A program made the position numbers and the translations under genes. A stretch of 64,000 bases of DNA from Arcanobacterium pluranimalium (GTDB lineage Bacteria > Actinomycetota > Actinomycetes > Actinomycetales > Actinomycetaceae), in the NCBI RefSeq assembly GCF_016907845.1, contig NZ_JAFBCS010000001.1, positions 1,178,001 to 1,242,000 of the forward strand. Direction: 5' to 3'. The notes under the pieces were generated by a model that saw only the letters and a program-made list of their open reading frames with translations, had not been told where the DNA came from and did no database searches. Positions 1 through 8,000 of the stretch are shown here, in pieces (the first letter of the stretch is position 1; the number at the start of each line of letters is the position of its first letter).

Positions 1-218
1 TCAATCTTGACGCTAACACCCGATTTCTCAGTGAACTTAGCGGCGCATTTTTCGTAGGCAGGCTTTTGGTTCGGATCCCACAGGGCGTAGGTGATTGACT
101 TACCGTCGCCTCCTTCTGATCCCTTATTTTTGACTTCATCTGGGGCACACGCAGACATTCCTGCGACGACGAGTGCGCAGGTTGCTGCCGACGCCGCGAA
201 TTTCAGATTTCTTTTCAT
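1..218 (-). CDS. Sugar ABC transporter substrate-binding lipoprotein (N-terminal part, truncated by window edge)
   Basis: Only the first 72 or so codons are in the window; the gene runs off the left edge. The start at 218 is preceded by a GGAGAG ribosome site. The N-terminus has a basic start (MKRNLK), a hydrophobic stretch and a lipobox ending VAGMSAC, so it is an exported lipoprotein. The mature start (residues about 40-60) contains SITYALWDPNQKPAYEK, typical of family 1 extracellular solute-binding proteins. It lies directly downstream of two sugar-type permeases on the same strand, so it is probably the binding protein of that importer. The substrate cannot be read from the sequence. Confidence 0.8.
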   Translation of the reverse strand, partial: MKRNLKFAASAATCALVVAGMSACAPDEVKNKGSEGGDGKSITYALWDPNQKPAYEKCAAKFTEKSGVSVKI

Positions 219-250
219 GTTTAACTCTCCTTTGAGCGTTAAGTGTTTTA

Positions 251-1132
251 TTACTTGGCTGAAGTGAGACCGATAGATCCGACTAACTTCTTTCCAAAAA
301 TGAGGATGACTAGCAGCATCGGAAGCATCTGCAAGGTTGCAGCTGCCATAAGACCTGCCCAGTCCGGTTTTGTAGAGGGAGACGCCTGCTGGAAAGCGGC
401 GAGTGCCACATTGAGGAGTCGAACGGTGTGTTCTTTTCCAACAAGCTGTGGCCACAGATATTCGTTCCATGCAAATACTGCTTGGATAATGGCGATGGTT
501 GTGATCGGAGTGGCGCTCATGGGTACCACAATTTTGCGGAAAGTATACCAATAACCTGCGCCGTCAAGCTTTGCTGCTTCTTCTACTTCGCGTGGAATCG
601 AGAGGAAGAATTGCCGCAGGAAGAAGATTGCGAACGGACTCACAAAGAAGTAGGGAGCGAGCAAACCTGTAAACGTATTGAGCAAACCAGCGTTCTTAAT
701 CAATACAAAGTTTGGCAAGACGATGAAAATTGGGGGAATCATCATGCCAGTGAGCAAGATTGCGAACAGTGCTTCGCGACCTGGAAAACGAAGGCGAGCA
801 AAAGCGTAGCCTGCCATGCTTGACGTAATAACTTGGCCGATCACGAGCAACGCAGTGAAAATAATCGAGTTGCGCAGATAAAGCCAGAAGTACATCTGTG
901 CACCCGAACCACCCGCAGCGAGATCTTCTTCGATGCTCACGAGACCTAAAACTCGTTTGAAGTTTATCCATGTGGCATCAGGGGGAATCAGAGAATAGTC
1001 GCCACTGAAAATTTGTGAATTTGGGGTTAGTGCAGTTCGTATCGTCCACACAAACGGAATGATCGTAATGAGGATGATAAAGACGAGCGTGCACCAGCCT
1101 AGGACGCGATTTAGTCGTAATTTCTTTCTCAT
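251..1132 (-). CDS. Carbohydrate ABC transporter permease, MalG type
   Basis: A 293-residue inner-membrane permease with six predicted membrane segments and the ATPase-docking EAA loop (EEAAKLDGAGYWYTFRKIVVP, roughly residues 185-205). The family imports sugars or oligosaccharides with a lipoprotein receptor. It follows the MalF-type permease by 3 bp and precedes the binding protein by about 30 bp, so the three form an operon read leftward. No ATP-binding subunit is encoded here. In actinobacteria such importers often share one MsiK-type ATPase encoded elsewhere, which is inferred here. The substrate is unknown; the neighbouring glycosidases suggest glycan-derived sugars. Confidence 0.9.
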   Translation of the reverse strand: MRKKLRLNRVLGWCTLVFIILITIIPFVWTIRTALTPNSQIFSGDYSLIPPDATWINFKRVLGLVSIEEDLAAGGSGAQMYFWLYLRNSIIFTALLVIGQVITSSMAGYAFARLRFPGREALFAILLTGMMIPPIFIVLPNFVLIKNAGLLNTFTGLLAPYFFVSPFAIFFLRQFFLSIPREVEEAAKLDGAGYWYTFRKIVVPMSATPITTIAIIQAVFAWNEYLWPQLVGKEHTVRLLNVALAAFQQASPSTKPDWAGLMAAATLQMLPMLLVILIFGKKLVGSIGLTSAK

Positions 1133-1135
1133 GAT

Positions 1136-2074
1136 TTAATCCAAGTCTGTTTCCGCTGCTCGAGTCAGGCGTAGCTGTAGAAGAGTCATAAACAAAATGA
1201 TGATCAGGAGCACTACAGCCATAGCCGCTGCGTATCCCATCTGACCTTGCTGGAATGCCTTTTCATAGATGTAGAAGTAGATCACGCGGGTGCTTCCAAC
1301 CGGACCACCTTTTGTTGCCACTGCAACGGTGTCGAAGATTTGGAAGGAACCGATCATCGACACGATTACGACCATCACTAATACTGGGCGTAGTAGTGGC
1401 AAGGTGATCGATCGCATTGTTCGCCACGCCGAAGCTCCATCCATCTCCGCCGCTTCATACACCATTTTTGGAATGGTTTGCATGCCAGCAAATATCAGCA
1501 AAGCTGTGTATCCCATGTTTCGCCAGCTGTTTACTAATGCCACGGTGTAGATTGCAAGATCGGGGTTTCCGTAGAAGCTGATCGGCCCGACGCCTAGGTA
1601 GGACAGTGCATGGTTGAGTAAGCCAACGTTGGGGTCGAGTATGAATAGGGTGATGACGGCGATCGTGACGTTTGGTACCAGCCACGGCACGAGGAGGAGT
1701 GATCTCACCACGGTTGACTGCGAGATACGTTGCATGAGCACGGCAATACCGAGACCAGCAATTGTTTGGGTGGTGATATTAACCATCACATAGATTGCGG
1801 TAGTGCCGAGTGCTGATAGGAACGTGCGATCGGTCATCAGGGTGCGGTAATTGTTAAAGCCAACCCACTGAGGGTCAGTAAGCAGATCCCAGTTTGTGAA
1901 ACTGATCTGTATTCCCCGAAGCATGGGAATGAAATAAAAGACGATAAATCCGATGATCGCTGGTGCTATGAACCCCATCGCCACGATTTTTTCGCGTCTT
2001 TGCGAGGCTGAGGGGTTGCTTTTCGGCGTATTTTTGGCCGAGCCTTCGGATAGAATCGTAGGAGTTGTTTTCAT
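1136..2074 (-). CDS. Carbohydrate ABC transporter permease, MalF/UgpA type
   Basis: A 312-residue membrane permease, the first gene of the leftward sugar-importer operon. After a hydrophilic N-terminus it has six membrane segments, beginning near residue 33 with GFIAPAIIGFIVFYFIPM. The EAA loop (EAAEMDGASAWRTMRSITLP) lies near residues 207-226 and contacts the ATPase. The start at 2074 has AGGAAAAAC just upstream. The promoter must lie in the 81-bp gap to the divergent ROK regulator, which is therefore a likely controller of this operon. That regulatory link is inferred from position only. Confidence 0.9.
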   Translation of the reverse strand: MKTTPTILSEGSAKNTPKSNPSASQRREKIVAMGFIAPAIIGFIVFYFIPMLRGIQISFTNWDLLTDPQWVGFNNYRTLMTDRTFLSALGTTAIYVMVNITTQTIAGLGIAVLMQRISQSTVVRSLLLVPWLVPNVTIAVITLFILDPNVGLLNHALSYLGVGPISFYGNPDLAIYTVALVNSWRNMGYTALLIFAGMQTIPKMVYEAAEMDGASAWRTMRSITLPLLRPVLVMVVIVSMIGSFQIFDTVAVATKGGPVGSTRVIYFYIYEKAFQQGQMGYAAAMAVVLLIIILFMTLLQLRLTRAAETDLD

Positions 2075-2155
2075 GTTTTTCCTAACGGTCTTGCAACAAG
2101 TACATTATTACGCTACTTTCTTTATTAAGTCAATTAGTGATGGGAGAGTCCTCAG

Positions 2156-3322
2156 ATGGTCGAAGTGCATCGCCGGATCCAACGCCGCACAAATATGCTC
2201 ACGGTACTCAAGGGTTCCTTAAATGGCGCTCAAACGGTATCTGAGCTTTCAAAACTTAGTGGTGTGACTCGCCCTGCTGCTGAATCAATCATTGCTGATT
2301 TAATTTCCTTGGGGTGGTTGCAAGAAACTCACGCTCCAAGCGGGGAGAGCACCTTAGGTCGTCCAGCTGCCCGCTATAAAATTGCCGACGCTGTAGGATA
2401 TGTACTAGCCATTGATTTTGGAGCGCACCACATCGGCGTCGTACTCGCAACTATCTCGGGAGAAATCCTTGCGGAAGAAACCGTGCCCATGGACGAAAAT
2501 GCCGAGGCAAGGCAGCGGCTCGATGCGGCCTTCGGAGTAATTGAAAAAATACGCACGCAACATGCTGGCGAGATTTTGATATGTTCCGTCGCAACACCAG
2601 GCGTTGTATGTGACGGTAAAGTGATCTACTTTGGCGGTCGAGGTATGCCGGGGTGGAAGGATCTTGATATCGCGTATGAGCTCGGTTCGGTACTACAAAC
2701 GCGAGTAGTTGTTTCTGGAGATTGTGCGCTCGGCGCATTAGGAGAATCCTGGCGTGGCGCAGCTGCGGGATATCGCGACGTCATCTATATTCTTGCTGGT
2801 ATTCGTACCGGTGCTGCATCGGTAATTGATGGCCGGGTGCGCGGAGGCTTACAAGGAAGTGCAGGGCTCGTAGGGGAACTGCCGCAATTACGCTGGCGTG
2901 AGCTTGAAAACGAGACATTTGCCAGCAATGTTTATGGCGAGCAGCAGCCACCCCGCCTTGAGATTTTTGAGAGTGCGCGAGGTGAAGATACCCAGGCTGT
3001 GCAAGCGATTGAAGAGTATGCGCATGTGCTTTCCTTGGGGATCGCAGCGATGGTGCTCACGTTGGCTCCTGAATGCGTGGTTGTGGGAGGTCGGTTTAGC
3101 AAACACGCAGATTTGTTCATTGACTTGGTACAGAAAAACCTCAACGACGTGGTTCCGTTCCCACCGAAAGTTGTGGCTTCAAATTTGGACGGAACAGAAA
3201 TTATCCTTGGTGCACTGCGGTTTGGACTTGATGAAATCAGCGATTCGATCAACCACTTCGCGCTCGAAACCGACTATTTTCCTTCTCCAAACCGAGAATC
3301 GCTTTGGGGAGTCATGAAATAA
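2156..3322 (+). CDS. ROK family transcriptional regulator (NagC/XylR-like)
   Basis: A 388-residue regulator. An N-terminal winged helix-turn-helix (residues about 18-45, SELSKLSGVTRPAAESIIAD) is followed by a ROK sugar-kinase fold beginning with VLAIDFGAHHIGVVL near residue 84. The usual ROK zinc motif (CxCGxxGCxE) is not seen; the matching region reads GSAGLVGELPQLRWREL, so zinc binding is probably lost. GGGAGAG lies 7 bp before the ATG. It is divergent from the sugar-importer operon and 27 bp upstream of the GH16 gene, so it probably senses a sugar and controls both. The effector is unknown. Confidence 0.88.
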   Translation: MVEVHRRIQRRTNMLTVLKGSLNGAQTVSELSKLSGVTRPAAESIIADLISLGWLQETHAPSGESTLGRPAARYKIADAVGYVLAIDFGAHHIGVVLATISGEILAEETVPMDENAEARQRLDAAFGVIEKIRTQHAGEILICSVATPGVVCDGKVIYFGGRGMPGWKDLDIAYELGSVLQTRVVVSGDCALGALGESWRGAAAGYRDVIYILAGIRTGAASVIDGRVRGGLQGSAGLVGELPQLRWRELENETFASNVYGEQQPPRLEIFESARGEDTQAVQAIEEYAHVLSLGIAAMVLTLAPECVVVGGRFSKHADLFIDLVQKNLNDVVPFPPKVVASNLDGTEIILGALRFGLDEISDSINHFALETDYFPSPNRESLWGVMK

Positions 3323-3349
3323 ATTTCCCGCGAAAGGAAGTAAGAGGTC

Positions 3350-4669
3350 ATGAAAAAACGCAAGGTCGCGTTAGGAGTCTTGGCTCTAACATCACTCATA
3401 ACGGCGCCGCTGATGGCATTAGACGCAGAAGATGCGTCTGCGTCGGCAAACGGTGTCGACCTCATCGGTCCATTACCGCCACAAACGTCGGAGCTTGTGG
3501 ATCCACAAACGCCAGCGAAAGACGGCTACGTTATCACTGCCTCGGAAGAGTTTAATTCGAGCAGTTTCAATTCAAAACTGTTTTCTGATGTTTACCTGCC
3601 ACATTGGTCTACCTCGGCGGGAACGAAAGCGCGTTACGAGTTAAATAATGGCGTGCTCAAACTTAAAATTGACCAAGACCAGCAGCCGTGGGACCCGAAA
3701 TTTGATGGAAGTACTCGTATTTCTTCGATTCAGACTTTCAATAAGAACTATATTCATCGCTGGACTTCATATCCTGATGTTGCTCAGAACGTCACGCCGT
3801 TTCGCGGACATCTGCAAAAATACGGCTATTTTGAGGTGAAAGCCAAAGCTGCGCCAGGCGGTGGCGTACACTCTGCGTGGTGGATGATCGGTGCGAATCA
3901 AGATGTTGGTGTTGGCGTCAACAAAGATGCGCGTGAATCTGGTGAAATTGATATTTTCGAGATTCTGGGTCGGAAAGGGGCAAAAGAAGCGCTGTTCAGC
4001 ATTCACACCTGGGGTGATTGGTTCAAACTTTGGCCGTGGAGAACGAATTTTAGCGATGGTTCGGACTATTCACAGGCGTGGCATGTGTATGGTTTTGACT
4101 GGACACCGTCGGGCATGGATCTGTATGTGGACGGTGTGAAAGTGCACCACAGCAATCAATCACCGAGTTATCCGATGATGACCTTGCTTGGTGTGTATGA
4201 AAAGCAGGAGGAGAATTCTTGGACGGGGCCTTTCGATAAGGATGTGCCTTACCCAAAGACTTTCGAAATCGACTATTTCCGCGCATATCAGAAGGCTCCG
4301 ACGCTTCCGTATTCCATCGAAATTAACGACGGATACCTGCGTGGAACTGCGGTTTCGGAAGGTGGTACTACTCGTTGGTTGGGTGGAGTTGGCAATGATG
4401 CGACACTCAATCAAGTGTATGTGCCAGCTGATGGAGTGTATGAACTCTCGCTCGAATATCGCAGTGGGGAACCGCGTTCGGTGACCGTTCATGTGAACGA
4501 CGATCAAAAGATTGTGCTGAGTAAGTTGAGTACAGGAAGTTTTGGCGGTGAATTTGCCACCGAGAAATTTAGAGTGCCGATGAATCGAGGATGGAATACG
4601 GTTCGTTTTTCTAACGACGCCGGTCTGGCACCTGATCTTGGCGCGCTAACGGTTCAGGTAGCGCGTTAA
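3350..4669 (+). CDS. Secreted glycoside hydrolase family 16 protein
   Basis: A 439-residue exported enzyme. Residues 1-35 form a signal peptide (KKRK, then a hydrophobic core). Residues about 60-315 are a GH16 jelly-roll with the catalytic motif GEIDIFEILG; E199 is the expected nucleophile, D201 the assisting acid and E204 the acid/base. W177 and W178 precede it. Residues about 320-439 look like a beta-sandwich carbohydrate-binding module. GH16 enzymes cut beta-1,3 or beta-1,4 glucans and galactans, and some act on mucin O-glycans. Next to a sialidase, a host-glycan substrate is plausible but unproven. The start has AGAGG upstream. It probably shares transcription with the ROK gene. Confidence 0.88.
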   Translation: MKKRKVALGVLALTSLITAPLMALDAEDASASANGVDLIGPLPPQTSELVDPQTPAKDGYVITASEEFNSSSFNSKLFSDVYLPHWSTSAGTKARYELNNGVLKLKIDQDQQPWDPKFDGSTRISSIQTFNKNYIHRWTSYPDVAQNVTPFRGHLQKYGYFEVKAKAAPGGGVHSAWWMIGANQDVGVGVNKDARESGEIDIFEILGRKGAKEALFSIHTWGDWFKLWPWRTNFSDGSDYSQAWHVYGFDWTPSGMDLYVDGVKVHHSNQSPSYPMMTLLGVYEKQEENSWTGPFDKDVPYPKTFEIDYFRAYQKAPTLPYSIEINDGYLRGTAVSEGGTTRWLGGVGNDATLNQVYVPADGVYELSLEYRSGEPRSVTVHVNDDQKIVLSKLSTGSFGGEFATEKFRVPMNRGWNTVRFSNDAGLAPDLGALTVQVAR

Positions 4670-4700
4670 GGATAATTGTTGGGCGGGTTGCGTTTTGGTA

Positions 4701-4731
4701 CCGACGACGGCGGTGCGGGTGCCGTCGTCGT
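4701..4731 (+). terminator. Hairpin downstream of the GH16 gene, made of GACGACG repeats
   Basis: CGACGACGGC pairs with GCCGTCGTCG around a loop of about 9 bases, roughly 32 bp after the GH16 stop codon. It has no T-run, so its role as terminator is inferred from position. Both arms are copies of the 7-mer GACGACG that is frequent across the window. Confidence 0.45.
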
Positions 4732-4870
4732 CGGAAACGTGCGCGAATGTGATATGATGCATAGTCGCTTCGTGGGGAACGAAATAGTAATACTGCAGCA
4801 AGAAATCGGTGTATTTTCGGATCAAATGTGCCCTATTTTTGTGCACGTGACATGGTAGAGCCAAAACTAA

Positions 4871-4899
4871 ATCAGACTAATTTTCAAAACTAGTCTGAT
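4871..4899. promoter_or_regulatory. Operator-like inverted repeat upstream of sialidase
   Basis: ATCAGACTA (4871-4879) and TAGTCTGAT (4891-4899) are perfect 9-bp inverted arms separated by 11 bp. The repeat ends 60 bp before the sialidase start, followed by AT-rich sequence where a promoter is expected. The geometry fits a dimeric repressor such as a GntR or ROK protein. The regulator is not identified. Confidence 0.45.
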
Positions 4900-4958
4900 G
4901 TCTGACAATTTTTTGCTATCCTTGTGATTAAGAATTTTGCAAAGCCAAAGGGGGAAAT

Positions 4959-7847
4959 ATGCAAATTCTTCGCCACTTCAAGGAAGAAGGGTCTTTTATG
5001 AAAGACAAAAATATCTCAATTCGCACTCGCCGCATGCAGCGAGGAGGGGCATTCGTTACTGCGATTATGCTTGCGATGGCTCCTGCTTTGACCGCACACG
5101 GCGAGGAAAAGGCTCCGAGCGAGGCACAGCCTGCGGTGACCCGCACTGACGCTGTGCCTACCAAGGCGACTCTTGCCGAGCAGCAGTACTTGCGAGTTGA
5201 ACTCACGCGCACTGATAAATTGGGTGACAAGGTGTTCGTGGATGACGTTTTGACGTTCCGTGTTCGCTATACGAATTTGTCTGCACAGAAACTTACTGCA
5301 TTTCCAGCAGAAACCAATCTAAGCAATGTGCGAGTGGGTGATGCAAAGAATTGTCGTTGGAGTGACCTCGCCGCAGGTGATACGAAAGAATGTAACTTTG
5401 CACAACATCGCGTAACTACTGAAGATCTAAACCAAGGATCCTTCTCGGCATATACCGTTTGGAAAGCTACCAAAGATCGGGAGGGAACTCAGGTTCTTCA
5501 AGGCGATATTCGGGTAGAGGCGCCGTCGGTTAAAGTGGTGTCTGGAGAGCGGCCGGTAGCGCCAGATCCAGCGACTATTCCGACTGATCGTAAAGAGGGC
5601 GAGCCGGTAGTTTTGGGTACGCACGGTTCGGCAAAATTCGACTGCCACAGAATCCCGGCAATTACGACGGCACCAAATGGCTGGCTTTTGGCAGCGTGGG
5701 ATGGACGTCCAGGTAGCTGCAATGACTCCCCACAAGCAAACTCAATTATCCAACGTATTTCTAAAGATGGTGGAAAATCTTGGGAGCCAATTAAGGTAAT
5801 TGCTGCTGGTCAGCCAACTGGTAGCATTCATGGATATTCTGACCCATCGTATGTTGTGGATCAAGAAACCAAGACCATTCATATGTTCTTCGTGAAGAGT
5901 TTCGACAATGGATTTGGAGCATCACAGCCGGGCGTTGAAGAGTCAAATCGGAAAGCTTTACATGCTGCCACGATGTCGTCTACTGATAACGGCGTTACGT
6001 GGACGACTCCGCGCGTCATTACTAAAGACATTACGAAAGATTTGGGTATTGCGAGTCGATTTGCTGCATCTGGTCAAGGTATCCAGCTCAAATATGGCCC
6101 CCATAAAGGGCGTCTCATGCAGCAGTACACGGTTCGTAAGAACGGACGCAACCAAGCTGTCTCGGTTTTCTCAGATGATCATGGTGTGACCTGGCAAAGT
6201 GGCGAACCATTCGGAATCGATATGGACGAAAACAAGGTAGTGGAGCTTTCCGATGGTTCGGTGATGCTCAACTCGCGTTCCTCGGATAATTTCACTAAGG
6301 CGCGCAAGATTGGTATTTCGCATGATGGAGGCCACACTTACACCGATTTCCATGTCGATCAGACGCTCATCGACCCGAACAATAATGGTGCAATTATCCG
6401 TGCGTATCCGGATGCTCCAATGGGATCTGCACAAGCGAAGATTCTGCTGTTCACCAATGCCGCGTCAAAGACGGCACGTGAAAAAGGCACAGTGCGAATC
6501 AGTTACGACGATGGCAAGACGTGGTCCCAATCCAAACAGTTCGAACCAAACAAAATAGATTACTCCACCATTACTCCACTGTCGACGCCAGGTACCTATG
6601 GTTTGCTATTCGAAGCTCGCGATGGCGGAGCTGGTGGTCAAGGTTACCAGATCAAGTACACCCAGATTTCACTCGACTGGATTGGTGGTCTGCCAGTATT
6701 AGCTGAGGCAAAACCAGCAGTCCTGCACCGCGGTGCTGCGCAGATTACTGTGAAAGTGACCAATCTTGGCGCAGCTGTGCAGGGTGCACAAATCCTGCCA
6801 ACCCTTCCTGATGGATGGTTGCTTCCGAACCCAGTCTCAGTTAATCTCGCAGCTGGACAAAGCAAGGACGTTGTGGTACCAGTTACCGTGTCTAACTCGG
6901 CTAATCCAGGCAAGATACAGATTCCTTTCGTGGTGAAATCTGGTGCTCGTGAATCGAAATTCAGTGCTGACGTAGAAGTGCGTCTCTATACTGGTGAAAA
7001 GGGTATCGATTCGGTTCCAGTCAAGCTAGTTAAGGATCTTCCTGCAGAAACAGTCAAAGAAAATGGTGCTTTGACCAATATCCTCGATGGAAAGCTCGAC
7101 ACCATTTGGCATTCGCCTTGGAGCCAGACTATGAAATTCCCACTCGATATTGACTTCACAATCGACAAGAGCCCATCCGAAGTGCGCTCAGTGCAGTTCA
7201 TTAACCGCCAAGATTCTTCCAATGGGCGGATTGCGAAGTACGAATTGTACGTCGGTACCAGCGATAAAGATCTAATCTTGGTACATTCTGGGGAAGCCGG
7301 CGATAACGGTAATCCAGTCGATATTCCAGTGGACATTGCTGGCGCATTAGCCAAGCAATCTGCAGCCTCCAACTCCGCAACTCCATCCAAGCCAATGACC
7401 ATGCGACTTGGTGCTGGAGCTGGCAAGTCATTCGGTAGCGCACGGGTTATGCGAGTGATGGAACTTCCTACTCTCACGCCAGATGCATTAAATTCCAAGC
7501 AAACCTATGTTCGCTTGCGAATCATTTCCACTTATGGTCCCAAACCGACCACTCTCGCATCGCTTTCAGTTTTGAAAGCATTCGCAGACGTATACGGAAC
7601 TGATCAACGCCTAGAAACAGCAGATCTAGCGTCGACGGCATTGGCAGCGACAGCTACCGCAGTGCCACCGACTCCGGTGCTTCAAATGGACTCAAAGGCG
7701 CCCGTTAAGATGGGGACGGCGCCCCAAGGATCCACACTCGCACATACCGGATCTGATCTGATTGCCCCTGTTTCGTACGTTGTATTGTTCCTCTGTGTAG
7801 GTGTAGCAACTATCTTTGTCAGCAAATGGAAGGGGAAGCAGAGATAG
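4959..7847 (+). CDS. Cell-wall-anchored exo-alpha-sialidase (GH33) with NEW3, F5/8-type C and LAxTG sorting signal
   Basis: A 962-residue surface enzyme that releases terminal sialic acid from host glycans. In order it has a signal peptide (about 25-48), an Ig-like region (about 75-190) and a six-bladed sialidase domain (about 215-575). The sialidase shows HRIP with R231, and Asp-boxes near 269, 342, 406, 455 and 516 (for example SKDGGKSW, STDNGVTW, SYDDGKTW). Y535 is the probable nucleophile. A NEW3 domain (about 585-680) and an F5/8-type C/CBM32-like domain (about 695-890) follow. The C-terminus has LAHTG (927-931), a membrane segment and a basic tail, a sortase signal of the actinobacterial LAxTG class. 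A second start at 4998, with AGGAAGAAGG 7 bp upstream, gives a more normal signal peptide and may be the true one. Confidence 0.93.
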   Translation: MQILRHFKEEGSFMKDKNISIRTRRMQRGGAFVTAIMLAMAPALTAHGEEKAPSEAQPAVTRTDAVPTKATLAEQQYLRVELTRTDKLGDKVFVDDVLTFRVRYTNLSAQKLTAFPAETNLSNVRVGDAKNCRWSDLAAGDTKECNFAQHRVTTEDLNQGSFSAYTVWKATKDREGTQVLQGDIRVEAPSVKVVSGERPVAPDPATIPTDRKEGEPVVLGTHGSAKFDCHRIPAITTAPNGWLLAAWDGRPGSCNDSPQANSIIQRISKDGGKSWEPIKVIAAGQPTGSIHGYSDPSYVVDQETKTIHMFFVKSFDNGFGASQPGVEESNRKALHAATMSSTDNGVTWTTPRVITKDITKDLGIASRFAASGQGIQLKYGPHKGRLMQQYTVRKNGRNQAVSVFSDDHGVTWQSGEPFGIDMDENKVVELSDGSVMLNSRSSDNFTKARKIGISHDGGHTYTDFHVDQTLIDPNNNGAIIRAYPDAPMGSAQAKILLFTNAASKTAREKGTVRISYDDGKTWSQSKQFEPNKIDYSTITPLSTPGTYGLLFEARDGGAGGQGYQIKYTQISLDWIGGLPVLAEAKPAVLHRGAAQITVKVTNLGAAVQGAQILPTLPDGWLLPNPVSVNLAAGQSKDVVVPVTVSNSANPGKIQIPFVVKSGARESKFSADVEVRLYTGEKGIDSVPVKLVKDLPAETVKENGALTNILDGKLDTIWHSPWSQTMKFPLDIDFTIDKSPSEVRSVQFINRQDSSNGRIAKYELYVGTSDKDLILVHSGEAGDNGNPVDIPVDIAGALAKQSAASNSATPSKPMTMRLGAGAGKSFGSARVMRVMELPTLTPDALNSKQTYVRLRIISTYGPKPTTLASLSVLKAFADVYGTDQRLETADLASTALAATATAVPPTPVLQMDSKAPVKMGTAPQGSTLAHTGSDLIAPVSYVVLFLCVGVATIFVSKWKGKQR

Positions 7848-7884
7848 AAGCGAGACCATCTAACGAAAGTTAGTAAACCAGTGT

Positions 7885-7920
7885 GGGGTGGTTGGAATGC
7901 GCGAGCATTCCAACCACCCC
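7885..7920. terminator. Perfect 16-bp hairpin between convergent sialidase and hemL
   Basis: GGGGTGGTTGGAATGC pairs perfectly with GCATTCCAACCACCCC around the tetraloop GCGA. It sits between two converging genes and probably ends both transcripts. There is no T-run on either side. Confidence 0.8.
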
Positions 7921-8000
7921 AGACCACATTAAGCACCAGCAGAAGCGGCGTTCGATCGTGCCATATTAGCGAAGTGAGAAGCCTAATGGCAGGTAGTGAT

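Larger units (their letters stand above)
4670..4958. other. Intergenic region upstream of the sialidase gene
   Basis: This 289-bp gap holds a hairpin at 4701-4731, a stretch (about 4740-4860) in which I see no gene, an operator-like inverted repeat at 4871-4899 and the sialidase ribosome site. No convincing reading frame was found. Confidence 0.6.
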
